The notes under the pieces are model-generated. The model ran no database searches and was not told where the DNA came from. It worked only from the letters and a program-made list of their open reading frames with translations. Source: Mesostigma viride (Eukaryota > Streptophyta > Mesostigmatophyceae > Mesostigmatales > Mesostigmataceae). From it: a stretch of DNA of 64,000 bases. Shown here piece after piece: positions 51,743 through 60,614 of the stretch. Location of the stretch: NCBI GenBank assembly GCA_009746045.1, contig RPFO01000015.1:2902932-2966931 (forward strand), written 5' to 3'. A program made the position numbers and the translations under genes. Numbering within the stretch: position 1 is the stretch's first letter; each line of letters starts with the position of its first letter.

Positions 51743-53617
51743 TCAGTCCAACGCCTCTCCTGCAGGCCCCTCGTCCACCGGTGTGCCTCGCAGGTGGCCG
51801 GATGCGGCCGCGGAAGAGCCATCATCAGGCTCGGCCGCGTCTGCGGCATCCAGTTGGTTGAGGGCATGCCCAGCTTGCTGGTAGGCGCTTGGGGGCGCCT
51901 TGGGTTGTTGGTACAGCCGGGGCTGTTGGCGCGCTTGTTGCAAGCGTCGGGCACGCTCACCCGCACTGGGAGCTGTGCGCATATTTCGCGCCGGTGGTGG
52001 CCTCGAGGCCATTTGCGGGGAGGCCGCTTGGAAATTGTTGCGTTGCACAGGCGGGGCCTGGTCCAGCGGAGGGAGATCAGGGCACTCACGTTTGATGTGC
52101 CCCACGCGGTTGCAGTGGTAGCACTGAATCCGGGAAGTGTCCAAGGCATTAATGTCCAGGACCTCGCACTGTAGCTCATCCACCCACACGGGGGCGAATC
52201 CCAGCTCATTGAGTTCCAGTGCATTCACGCGGGGTTTTGGGGTCCGCTGCACCAAGGGAGCTATCTCCGCTAGGTAGGTCTTGATGTCCTGCAGGTTCCA
52301 TTGAGCCCAGGAGAGGTGGGCGAATTTCCGCTTCACCTCATCCCGGAATTCGGGTTGCAAGCCCTCATAGAACCTTGCCAAGGCTTCTGGGCCCATCAGG
52401 TCATCAACCCGCCCAGCTAGAAGCTCGAACTTGGTCATATATTCCCGATAGCTCAGGTTCCCCTGCTTGAACGCCCCAAAAGCCTCCCGGTCCAGCTTGT
52501 CTTGGTCGGGTGGCAGGTACTTGGCCCGTGCTCGCCGAAATAATTCAGCCAAGCTGCTGGGGAAGCCATTGGCCAGGGCGCTTTCGCAATGGAGAGCTTG
52601 TCTCACATCGGGAGCCAGTGCCTCGCTGGACACCAGCTTGACCTTGATATCCTCGTCCAAGAGCTTGCGATTGTATGTCTCCCAGATGTCGATCTTCTGA
52701 GACACTGCAATCTCCCAAGCCTCAAACTCTTGGTACGAGCAGTCGGGTTTAAACTTGGGAATATCCGACAGCTTGGGCAACGGTGGTAGTCGCCCTGCAT
52801 TGTGAGTATCATCGTCATGATGGCCCATGATACTCGCGGGTCTCCCGGGCCCGGCCACACCTTGCGAGGTGTGCCCACGCGGGTAACCTGCCGGGGGGCT
52901 GCACTCATCCTCACCCGGGTGCTCATACCCATGTGGGTAGTGGGCGCGGCTTGCATAATGATGGGCGGCGGTGGCCGCTGGGTGCTGCGCTCGTGGGTCA
53001 CCCGGAGCCAGGCGGTCGTATGCTGAGTTGGGGAGGGGAATCGCCTCCCCTGCGACCCCGAAGGAAGACCGACCGGTCCGTGCGGTGCCCTGGCCCTGCC
53101 CAGCCATATTTGGCGAGGCATGGCCGAAGGGGCTAGCCCCAAGGGGTCCAGGCGCATGATAGGACGCCCGATTCGCAGCGCGGCGAGACCGCGATCGGCT
53201 ATCATACAAGGGTGGCGCCGGGGCGCTGCTGGGCCAAGTGGCCAATGTAGGTTGCGGCAGCACCGTAGGCAGGGCCCCACTCCTACCGTAGTGCAGGGTA
53301 ACATTATTCCCCTGCGCCCCCGCGCCGGCTCCTACACCAAGGGCCGGACCCGCCGACAATCCCGCGATGGATGTTCCACTTGGTGGTCCATTAAGGGGAT
53401 TCACTACAGGGCTATCAGGTGGTGCACCGGCAGCCGCCGAGGAATTCCCTCCCAAACGTGGGGTTTGTGCTGGGGATGACCCCCTAGAGCCACGCTCACT
53501 ACTCGGGCGTGAGTGATTTTGGGTAGCTCTCTCTGCCGCCTCGAGTGCTGCCACGAGGGAAGGGGCAGGAGAGAAGCGATGGGCCTCTCGTCGCCCTCGC
53601 TCAATACCGTCAGCCAT
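51743..53617 (-). CDS. Chromovirus I Gag
   Basis: 624 codons. A long Pro/Ser/Gly-rich N-terminal half leads to a retrotransposon gag domain (SYQEFEAWEIAVSQKIDIWE, FRRARAKYLPPDQDKLDREAF, FEGLQPEFRDEVKRKFAH near residues 300-440) and one zinc knuckle CYHCNRVGHIKREC near 500. ATG at 53617 is the first start after the leader. It would form particles and bind RNA. Confidence 0.82.
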   Translation of the reverse strand: MADGIERGRREAHRFSPAPSLVAALEAAERATQNHSRPSSERGSRGSSPAQTPRLGGNSSAAAGAPPDSPVVNPLNGPPSGTSIAGLSAGPALGVGAGAGAQGNNVTLHYGRSGALPTVLPQPTLATWPSSAPAPPLYDSRSRSRRAANRASYHAPGPLGASPFGHASPNMAGQGQGTARTGRSSFGVAGEAIPLPNSAYDRLAPGDPRAQHPAATAAHHYASRAHYPHGYEHPGEDECSPPAGYPRGHTSQGVAGPGRPASIMGHHDDDTHNAGRLPPLPKLSDIPKFKPDCSYQEFEAWEIAVSQKIDIWETYNRKLLDEDIKVKLVSSEALAPDVRQALHCESALANGFPSSLAELFRRARAKYLPPDQDKLDREAFGAFKQGNLSYREYMTKFELLAGRVDDLMGPEALARFYEGLQPEFRDEVKRKFAHLSWAQWNLQDIKTYLAEIAPLVQRTPKPRVNALELNELGFAPVWVDELQCEVLDINALDTSRIQCYHCNRVGHIKRECPDLPPLDQAPPVQRNNFQAASPQMASRPPPARNMRTAPSAGERARRLQQARQQPRLYQQPKAPPSAYQQAGHALNQLDAADAAEPDDGSSAAASGHLRGTPVDEGPAGEALD

Positions 53618-54088
53618 CGCGTGGTGGCTGGTAAAGTGTGAACAATGTGCCTCTAGTCACCTTGGCGGGATGACAAATTAAGCACAAAAATACGTCAATT
53701 AAAGGACGTGAGATATTACTGCAGCTTGCCGGAGCTGACAGTAAGTATCCCAGATATAGGGTGTGAGGCAATGGCCAAGACGCCAAACAATGCGTGAAAT
53801 TGCAACCCACAAAGCGTTTCCGTTTAAAGCACGCAATATAAGGAGATTCGTTTCCGGACGAATCCCTTAGGTCAACCGGACAAGGCCAGGTTGGGGCATG
53901 CAAGAACCGCAATATGGGTAACGGGTATGGGCAGTTAGGATTGTGGGGATCCGACCCCCACAATGAATTACTGCAAGCGGAATTAGTAAGGGTTCCGGCC
54001 CTTATATAATTCCGTTGCTGATCCGGATCAGATTACAGAAAAACGGGACGGGATAGAGGCCACTAGGAAAGTTTCCTCCGAGTCCAGT
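53618..54088 (-). other. Chromovirus I leader
   Basis: 470 bp between the 5' LTR and gag, noncoding. The bases next to the LTR, read in minus sense, are CTGGACTCGGAGGAAAC, the expected place of the tRNA primer-binding site; the tRNA was not identified. Confidence 0.6.
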
Positions 54089-54820
54089 TTAACACGTATG
54101 GCTATTTAAATAGCGCCTTAATGATTGAGAATGAATGCGAAAGACCTTTGACTTCCTATGCGTCACAGCGCACGATGGTGGCTTAAGAATACTTGTCACA
54201 CAATACGAATAAGCTCAAACCCGGAAAACCGGTTTCGTATATTACAATGTTACCACACAGATTAAAACACTCAATGCGGGAAGACTTACACCCAGTAGGC
54301 GAGGGATTCACACTCGAGCCCACAGGAGATTTACACTCCAGGATTAAGCGATGGTAAATAATCTGTAGAGCAACGTGGTAAATTACGATACAAGGTCCGG
54401 ATTGCTGGCATAGCTCGTGCCTTCCTATTTTGTCCCTTCGTCCCCGTTGGTGGCTGCGCCTGGCGCTGCCAACCAGGCATGACGTGAGGTCCGCGGGGAC
54501 GGGCTTCTCGAACCGTCTAGAACACGTTAAAGACCAGTACGGCTAGAGGCCTCTCCTGAAAAATATCCAAATGTCCGTAGGTACCATCATAACGCATGTG
54601 CAGTGCCACTTGGCTGTCCGGTAACTCCCGTTCAGGCGCTAGGTCTGCCTACGGCGCAAAGGCCAAGTTCGTCAGCAAAACTTCTACACTTACTTCCACA
54701 CGGATTGCCTCGGCTGCCAACTATACTATGGCCTCGGCACTGGCGCCGGATTACGGTCGGCGCCGATCGACCGGGACGGATAATTTAATACCACAAATGG
54801 CATGTTGCATCCGTGCAACA
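54089..54820 (-). repeat. Chromovirus I 5' LTR
   Basis: 732 bp matching 45571-46303. Followed on the plus strand by target duplication GTTTT and element G interior. Confidence 0.9.
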
Positions 54821-55035
54821 GTTTTATATAAACTTCCGCGACTCCAGCCGCGACTGGTTCCAGGAAACCCGCTGGCCAGCAGGACTTCAACAAGACGCCT
54901 GACCAGCAAATGTTACGCGACTCACGGCCGCAAACTTCCGAACCATAATAATGCATGAAATACATTACGTCTCTCGCCATTTTCAGGCGGGTCTCGCTAA
55001 TTGACGTCCATAGGGTGAATTCTGTAATGGCTTTG

Positions 55036-55706
55036 TGTCAGAAATTTTCATATAATTCCTTGGTCGTCAAGACTGATTGAGACAATTGATAGACAGTTTA
55101 TTCATTGCATATTTAGGTTACGGACTGCCACCGTTCCTCACCGCCAAAGCCATGGTGCGGTTCCCGGGTGGGGACCATAGCATCCATAGCCACACTGGGC
55201 TCGGACTGCAAGGTAAGTGCAACGTAGGTGCGTCACTTCCTTATCAAGGCACATTGGGGCAGCGGTGCACGTTCTAGAATATTCTGCACAAGTTGCCAGC
55301 TGTCGATTATACAATTGACGATTAGGAGAACGCCAGATGTCAAGCAACTAACACGGCATACAATGCATCTAGAACTGGATTCAGTCATACGAAATATCCA
55401 ACACGGAATATTCGGCCGAGGATAGTACCGTCGGCACCTAACTCTAAGGTACGCAAAGTATTGTGCCGGAATTACAACTTCGGCACTACATAACTTTCGC
55501 TATACTGCACTATATTCAGTGCTATAAGTTGTGCCGGAAAGCTCACGGCGGGCCCTACCAAGCCTATTTAATTATCGGCCAGAAAGACGGCAGGCGGGTG
55601 CAATTGTTAGGGACGCAACCCTAATACCTCCGTTTACAACATGATGGCCAGACACTACAAATGTAAACAGGCAGTTGGGCACACACGGTGAAATTCACCT
55701 CTGACA
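55036..55706 (-). repeat. Element G 5' LTR (short form)
   Basis: 671 bp. In minus sense it starts TGTCAGAGGTG, the internal start word, and ends AAATTTCTGACA. The target duplication CTTTG follows at 55707. Confidence 0.8.
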
Positions 55707-56645
55707 CTTTGCGCTCCGCCGCCGTCGACTGCCTCCTGTTTGCTTCGATGCACAACTCCGCGCCTTTCCGCGAGGCTTCCGGTCGGTCCGAGATTTCTTG
55801 CGGGTAACCCTCTTTTGACCCCCCAGGTGACCCTCGCCACCTTCGTTACGCGGAACCGCGTCGGGGGCATCCAATAGTGGCAGGAAATCCAACACATCTG
55901 GTCCAGCCTCGTCGTGTCCACCAAGCTGTCGGGCCACGTTCCATAATATAGGTAATAGACCGAGTTCATTAGCGTAGTCGTACCTGTCCCGTCTTTCATC
56001 GAGTTGATCACGTACCACGAGCTGGTTTTCGCCACGGTTTTCGTTCGGAGCGTCAAGCTGCCACACAAGCTGCCCCTCCTCGCGTGGATCATACACCCGA
56101 AACGGCGCATTCGGGTCATAATGAAAAATGGGGAATGGAACACTTACGAGTTCGCCCCTGTTTGAACCATTTTCCGAACTGGAACTCGACGAAACGCTCG
56201 CAGCCCTTCCGAGCGCGTTCATCGCGCCTCTCGGCACCATCTCGTATATACCGAAATCCCAGTTCGAGTCTGCCGCATCGGATCGGCTGCTTATGGACGA
56301 CCCTCTGCTTCCCACACGGCTGCTGCTTGTCACTAGGCTCGACGCGAATGACGGGGTGCTCATTCCCGATGATGGCGTTTCGGAGCCACTCCCTATCGAG
56401 GACGGTGGCCGATGACGTATCAAGGGATGATCAGGAGGAAGAAGCCCGTGATCGGGAGGAAGAGCGTGTCCACCACCGCCTCCCCCCACTACCTTACTCC
56501 CCCCATCTCCATTAGCTCCATAAATCATCGGATAAGGGCCCTTCCCATTCGACACCCCCACTCGTACTGGGTGACAAACCCAGCGAATGCCCTGTTCCGT
56601 CTTTTTTTCGCCTTTCCTTGGTTTCATAATCACCATAATATACAC
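55707..56645 (-). pseudogene. Viral-island Gly/Ser-rich protein with basic tail
   Basis: Up to about 310 codons. A Gly/Pro/His-rich N-terminus, a Ser-rich middle, a folded-looking segment (NWDFGIYEMVPRGAMNALG; FPIFHYDPNAPFRVYDPREEGQLVWQL; YANELGLLPILWNVARQLGG) and a strongly basic C-terminus (RVTRKKSRTDRKPRGKARS) suggest a nucleic-acid-associated virion protein. No family recognised. The start is uncertain, since the N-terminal ~45 codons overlap the end of the SR-rich gene. Element G abuts its 3' end. Confidence 0.45.
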
Positions 56646-57234
56646 ACAGATTTAACGTCTCTTCGTTCTGGTGCTCTTCCGACGAGCGCTCTTCCGACGA
56701 TAACACCTCTGTCCAGTGGCGTGCGGATCTACTGGCGGATCTCCTCCTCCTGCTCCTCCTGCTGCTGCTCCTGCTGCTGCTCCTCCTCCTCCTGCTGCCG
56801 CTCCTCCTCCTGCTCCTCCTGCTGCTGCTCCTGCTGCTGCTCCTCCTGCTGCTCCTCCTGCTGCTCCTCCTGCTGCCGCTCCTGCTGCTGCTGCTGCTCC
56901 TGCTGCCGCTCCTGCTGCCCCTCCCCCGCCGCCCCCACGGCCGCCTCCCCCGCGCCACATTGGGAAAGGCACTCCGACGGCATAAGGAACGTACGTACCG
57001 GTTCACGACGATGGGGTCCGCGTAATAGGGCCGGCGGTAGGGATCGTACGAATACGAGGGGCGCGCGGGATAGGACGCGGCACGGGCGGCGCTCGCGCGC
57101 GGGTAGTACACGGACCGTGCGACGGACGACCTGGACCTCGCGGTCTTGCTGTGGACCGAGCAGTACTTGTTGGGGGTCCTCCGCTTACAAAATTTCCCGT
57201 TTTTCAACTGGTATTCGCATTGGTGAGTGGACAT
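56512..57234 (-). CDS. Viral-island zinc-binding, Arg/Ser-repeat basic protein
   Basis: About 240 codons from MSTHQCEYQL at 57234. The first 30 residues hold a Cys/His cluster C6, C16, C25, H28 (CEYQLKNGKFCK...YCSVHSK), a small zinc motif recurrent in giant-virus proteins. Tyr/Pro/Arg-rich sequence follows, and at about residues 100-170 a near-pure Arg/Ser(-Gly) repeat encoded by a CTCCTGCTG-type microsatellite at 56730-56935. SR/protamine-like composition suggests DNA or RNA condensation. It shares a 36-bp divergent spacer with the gene at 57271. The C-terminal ~40 codons overlap the next ORF, so the true stop may differ. Confidence 0.55.
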   Translation of the reverse strand: MSTHQCEYQLKNGKFCKRRTPNKYCSVHSKTARSRSSVARSVYYPRASAARAASYPARPSYSYDPYRRPYYADPIVVNRYVRSLCRRSAFPNVARGRRPWGRRGRGSRSGSRSSSSSRSGSRRSSRRSSRRSSSRSSSRRSRRRSGSRRRRSSSRSSSRRSRRRRSASRSARHWTEVLSSEERSSEEHQNEETLNLCVYYGDYETKERRKKDGTGHSLGLSPSTSGGVEWEGPLSDDLWS

Positions 57235-57270
57235 TCGAGTTTATAAATTATCACGATATAATTTATCGAT
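57235..57270. promoter_or_regulatory. 36-bp divergent viral promoter candidate
   Basis: An AT-rich spacer between ATG 57234 (minus) and ATG 57271 (plus), containing TTTATAAATTATCACGATA and TTTATCGAT. The word ACGATATAA recurs in the divergent spacer at 58215-58274. Position between two start codons makes a promoter very likely; the motif itself is inference. Confidence 0.5.
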
Positions 57271-57765
57271 ATGAACTCCGCTCTCCAATCGTGCCCGTTG
57301 AAGATTCACCAATCCGGCTCCAAACGGACGCAAATCCTGATCACGGGGACGAACGCGGAACGAGACACCGTCTTCGAGTTGTCCCAGCCGGTGAGGAACG
57401 TCCAATCCTGCCGTCTGGTGTGGGCCCAGATCCCGCCGACCGCCAACGGGTCGGCGGCCGTCAGCGTCCACCTCGGACGGGACCCGCTGACGAAAGTGTT
57501 CACCGCCGTCCCCGCGTCCGGATCCACGATGAACGCGAACCACTTCCACGCAGGCAGGCCCCACTTCTTCGTGGTGCCCAACGGCGTCGAGATCTACACC
57601 CGTGCCAGGGAGATCGACGACGCCATCATCTTCACCCCCGAACTAAACGGAGTCAAGTCCGTCCGCGTGGAGATCTTCGACCTTCCATCCGCCTCGAACG
57701 AGCTCCTCGACCTCGGGGGAAACAAATTCACTCTCCTGCTCGAGCTCGTCACCGCGCACGCTTGA
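57271..57765 (+). CDS. Viral-island small beta-rich structural-like protein
   Basis: 164 codons, intact from MNSALQSCPLKIHQ to LLELVTAHA. The pattern FELSQPVRNVQSCRLVWAQIPP resembles a phrase common in small virion proteins of algal giant viruses, where a conserved strand pair (xLPxPIxNVxxIxLxxAxIP) opens a beta-sandwich. It is followed by alternating hydrophobic strands (HFFVVPNGVEIYT, KSVRVEIFDLPS, KFTLLLELV). A minor capsid or base protein is plausible but not proven. Short AT-rich divergent promoter upstream. Confidence 0.55.
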   Translation: MNSALQSCPLKIHQSGSKRTQILITGTNAERDTVFELSQPVRNVQSCRLVWAQIPPTANGSAAVSVHLGRDPLTKVFTAVPASGSTMNANHFHAGRPHFFVVPNGVEIYTRAREIDDAIIFTPELNGVKSVRVEIFDLPSASNELLDLGGNKFTLLLELVTAHA

Positions 57766-57894
57766 GCCGACGGTGAGGCACGGGATGCGATCGACGACGT
57801 GTTTCATCCAACACCTATTCAACAACGGGCGATGGATTCTAGCCAACCACGCGACGAAAGCGGCGACGAGGACGAGAATCGCGAGCACGAGCAT
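57643..57894 (-). CDS. Possible small viral membrane protein
   Basis: 83 codons. The N-terminus MLVLAILVLVAAFVAWLARIH is a clear membrane anchor, followed by RPLLNRCWMKHVVDRIPCL. The 3' two-fifths overlap the plus-strand gene ending at 57765, so either the overlap is real or the true protein is shorter. It lies in the gap before 57918, where a gene is expected. Confidence 0.35.
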   Translation of the reverse strand: MLVLAILVLVAAFVAWLARIHRPLLNRCWMKHVVDRIPCLTVGSSVRGDELEQESEFVSPEVEELVRGGWKVEDLHADGLDSV

Positions 57895-57917
57895 GGTCCC
57901 ATAATAGACTCACGAAT

Positions 57918-58214
57918 CTAGATGCGCTTGTTGAGCGTGACCTTCCCCTTCATGAGAGCCTCGAACTGCATCCCCACGACTTCCGCGGGGTCGCCGTTTC
58001 CCTGAGGCTTCGGGGGGCGGGTCTGGGACGCCACGGGGCGATCGCGGTAGGTCCGCGACCTCATCATTTTGTACAACTCTTTCGTCGCCTCGTTCACCCT
58101 GTTGATCTCGTCCTCCTGGTCCTTCTGGATCGGACTGATGATCACGGGGCCTGACGCGGGCGGCGCGGGTTTGGAAGGAGCGACGGCGGCCGGCTTGCTG
58201 CGGAAGAAATCCAT
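57918..58214 (-). CDS. Viral-island small protein, Pro-rich N-terminus and helical core
   Basis: 98 codons from MDFFRSKPAAVAPSKPAPP, then a charged helix QKDQEDEINRVNEATKELYKMM and a tail ending MKGKVTLNKRI. No family recognised. Its ATG lies at the left edge of the AT-rich spacer shared with the divergent gene at 58275. Confidence 0.5.
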   Translation of the reverse strand: MDFFRSKPAAVAPSKPAPPASGPVIISPIQKDQEDEINRVNEATKELYKMMRSRTYRDRPVASQTRPPKPQGNGDPAEVVGMQFEALMKGKVTLNKRI

Positions 58215-58274
58215 GAACTCTCTTTATACGATATAACGGTCCAATAAAAAAAAACATGAAGGGATTGTATACAC
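58215..58274. promoter_or_regulatory. 60-bp divergent viral promoter candidate
   Basis: TATACGATATAACGG lies close to the minus-strand ATG (58214) and an A9 run close to the plus-strand gene. Shares ACGATATAA with the spacer at 57235-57270. Confidence 0.45.
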
Positions 58275-59105
58275 GTGCCAATGCCAGCCGGTCGACAAAA
58301 CAAAAGGAGGGTCGATAAAAAAAGCGATACCAATACACGACGAGTATCTAGGAATAAAACCAAAAAAGCGCACCGAGTGAGGGGTAATGTGACGTCGTCG
58401 TTGAGAAGCGGTGCGGGATCTAGCCGTCCACTTACACAAGAAGAGGCAGATGAAGCGGTTTTAGATTTCGTCGTGCGGCCGAATTTCGAGGAGACGGATG
58501 CAACTAGAGGAAGAGCCCCACAAGACATTCGTGATATAGTGGAATTGTATCGACCATTGAGACCAGTGTACGAAGCACTGGGCACAAATCCGAACAGCTT
58601 GATAACTGATGAATTCGGCTCTGTGCCAGTTACAAGTAGGATCAACGACATGACAGGAGTGTTGGCTATGAGAATGGCGAGAGACAGGGTTGATATACCC
58701 GAATTCAACAGACGAATGGTCCGCCACGTAACTAATGTCGTACCTAATGTCGTTCGGCAAGATTGGTTTGACGGCACATGGCCATTTAAGCCCATTGGAA
58801 ACCGTCTCGCAAGGACAATTATAAGCCAACCTATTAGTCGCTGGCCTTTCCATACACGGATATCGGAAGACGTCACCCTTTTTAGTCGAGATGGTGATAA
58901 AAGGTCCGACAGATTTCGCCTAGGTCCGTTAGCAAACGGTGTGTATGAAACTATGAGAACAAGTGTCGACCATATTCGCCAAGTACTTCGGCCATACGGG
59001 ATCATGCCGGCGGAAATAATTATACCTGCACGACTGTTTGCGGAAAAGATTAATCAAGAGGGATATCTGGATCCAATACAAAAAAAGGCCTTTTTGCACT
59101 TGTAA
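58275..59105 (+). CDS. Viral-island protein of unknown function, 276 residues
   Basis: Starts MPMPAGRQNKRRVDKKSD with a basic tail of ~40 residues, then a mixed alpha/beta body: EEADEAVLDFVVRPNF, DIVELYRPLRPVYEALG, NRRMVRHVTNVVPNVVRQDW, TIISQPISRWPFHTRI, IIIPARLFAEKINQ. The DNA is less GC-rich than its neighbours. I recognise no family. It could be a virion core or DNA-associated protein judging by the basic N-terminus. Protein-like composition seems to continue past 59105 towards 59230, so the gene may be a fossil. Confidence 0.45.
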   Translation: MPMPAGRQNKRRVDKKSDTNTRRVSRNKTKKAHRVRGNVTSSLRSGAGSSRPLTQEEADEAVLDFVVRPNFEETDATRGRAPQDIRDIVELYRPLRPVYEALGTNPNSLITDEFGSVPVTSRINDMTGVLAMRMARDRVDIPEFNRRMVRHVTNVVPNVVRQDWFDGTWPFKPIGNRLARTIISQPISRWPFHTRISEDVTLFSRDGDKRSDRFRLGPLANGVYETMRTSVDHIRQVLRPYGIMPAEIIIPARLFAEKINQEGYLDPIQKKAFLHL

Positions 59106-59239
59106 GACATTTTTCAAACGGGGCCCGACACTGTGGACGTGGACCAGATCCATGTGGACGAAGCCATATTGGACTGGTTTTGTTGGCCGTACACTATTGA
59201 GGATACGTGGTGGCCGATCGAGAATACGCGGCGTTGATA

Positions 59240-60556
59240 TCACCACGCTATCTTTCTTTCGTCGTACAGGGATCTGTTCGCGACCGATGACCACGTGTCC
59301 AACTGGGGGTCCTCTAACGGACCCGATATCGTATCGTCCATCTCTAGTTCTTGCATCCGTCTTCGTTGCCTCTCCGCGTCCCATTGCGGTTGCAACACCT
59401 CTCGATCGAATCTCAGCGCGTCATCATGAGACGCCATCCCGGCTCGTTCGATCTGTCTCGGCACGGGTTTGCCCCTCCTCGCGAACTCTTCTTCGTCGAC
59501 CTTCCCGACTCTGTCGAATTCGCCATTGTGCAAGTAATCCCCGCCGTACAGGAGTTGAGAGTATCGCTGGAAGTACTGCCCGTGTCCTCCATGCGTCAAC
59601 TCGTCTTGGATCTGGTCCTCTGTTAACGCCTTTACGAGCACGGCGTGGCTCATCTCGTGGGCGAGGATTCGCAACAAGTACTCGAGAGGGGACCGCACTG
59701 CCACGTTGTCAGTCACCAGAACGTGCTTGCCAGGGTCGAAACCATCGAACACTCTATTGAATGCGGCCTTGTTTAGGAATATACCCGTCCCTAGCGAACT
59801 CGTCCATCCGTATCGATATGGCTGACTAGGTTCGTCCTCGAACCCAAAACCGGTTTCTTCTATCGGAAAACTGTTCCCGAAAATGTACTTGTTCACGATC
59901 ATCACGGCCTTATCCAGGTCCTCGTCCGTCATGACTAGTTCGCCGTCTTTCGTCACCGGACCGCCGAGCCGCTTTTCCGATTCTTTGGCGGCTTTCCGGA
60001 ACAAGTGACGACTGTCGCCGGAGGACGGCAAGGCCGTTTCGAGTCGTCGCGCGAAATCCATAGAGGGCCGCCGATCCACGTGGGCTCCTCTCTCTCGCGG
60101 CATATCTTTGAGCAGCACCCTGCCGCTGTCCACGTCTTCTAAGAATTTTGCATACATTCGATCCACTTCGGCGCGCTTTTCGGGAGCTTCGTAATCCGTG
60201 CCGGACACGTGTCGTTCGTAAAACTCCACGCGCGGGTCTGGGGCTTCCCAACGCCCCGTCCGCGGGTTGAACCAGGTGTCCCCGTTAGAAGGCTCTTCGC
60301 TGGCAGCCATCCATCGTCTCTTGTCGAAATTCTCTTGGGTCACGCGCCCCTTGTCCAGGTTGTAATCGCGTGTACGGCTGTATAACTTATACCACGCGTC
60401 GTGGGCCGCCTGACTTTCTTTGCGCAGAACAACTAACCGGTTTTCGGTCTCCGCGTCCGGCGATGCCGCGTGTCGCTGTCTGGCTTCCACGACTCGTCGC
60501 CCCGCTTCCTTCCGGTCTCGATCGGCGTCGGATGTTCTAGCCTTTAAGTCGGCCAT
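59240..60556 (-). pseudogene. SprT-like zinc metalloprotease domain protein (viral island)
   Basis: 438 codons. The C-terminal half has LLRILAHEMSHAVLVKAL near residue 300, a HExxH zincin site, and about 20 residues on THGGHGQYFQRY, whose His in GHGxxF is the third zinc ligand in the SprT/Spartan family. Such proteases cut DNA-protein crosslinks, and SprT-like genes are known in giant viruses. The N-terminal ~250 residues are charged and helical with no recognised domain. Gypsy element H begins at 60615, directly upstream, and the open frame runs up to it, so the N-terminus is probably incomplete. Confidence 0.68.
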
Positions 60557-60614
60557 GCGACCTTCGAGTCCGGCGAAAATGGCTCTTTTGTCGAAGAACG
60601 GATTCGCGGCCTCT

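Larger units (their letters stand above)
45571..54820 (-). mobile_element. Chromovirus I: young Ty3/gypsy element with chromodomain
   Basis: 9.25 kb in minus orientation. LTRs at 45571-46303 and 54089-54820 (733/732 bp; one substitution and one indel by eye) and target duplication GTTTT (45566-45570, 54821-54825) inside element G. Minus-strand order: LTR, leader, Gag (53617-51743), protease-RT-RNase H (51683-49158), integrase with C-terminal chromodomain (49302-47644), a 1.3-kb repeat-rich 3' region, a purine tract (GGGGGGGGAGGAG), LTR. The near-identical LTRs mean very recent insertion. It looks nearly whole, with about one break or a frame change between RT and integrase. Confidence 0.9.
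44211..55706 (-). mobile_element. LTR element G (same family as F), interrupted by a chromovirus
   Basis: LTRs at 44211-45004 and 55036-55706 with a perfect 5-bp target duplication CTTTG (44206-44210, 55707-55711). Minus orientation, since the polypurine tract lies inside the left LTR at 45005-45010. Its own interior is only the two pieces 45005-45570 and 54826-55035, matching F's noncoding interior; the rest is the chromovirus at 45571-54820. The right (5') LTR lacks the first ~120 bp present in the left LTR and starts at the internal TGTCAGAGGTG, so the two LTRs differ in length. Confidence 0.85.

Noticed and set aside
56412-57776. A 454-codon plus-strand frame across the zinc/SR gene and its neighbour
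   Set aside because: It runs antisense through one gene and out of frame through another, with low-complexity Cys/Ser content from the microsatellite.
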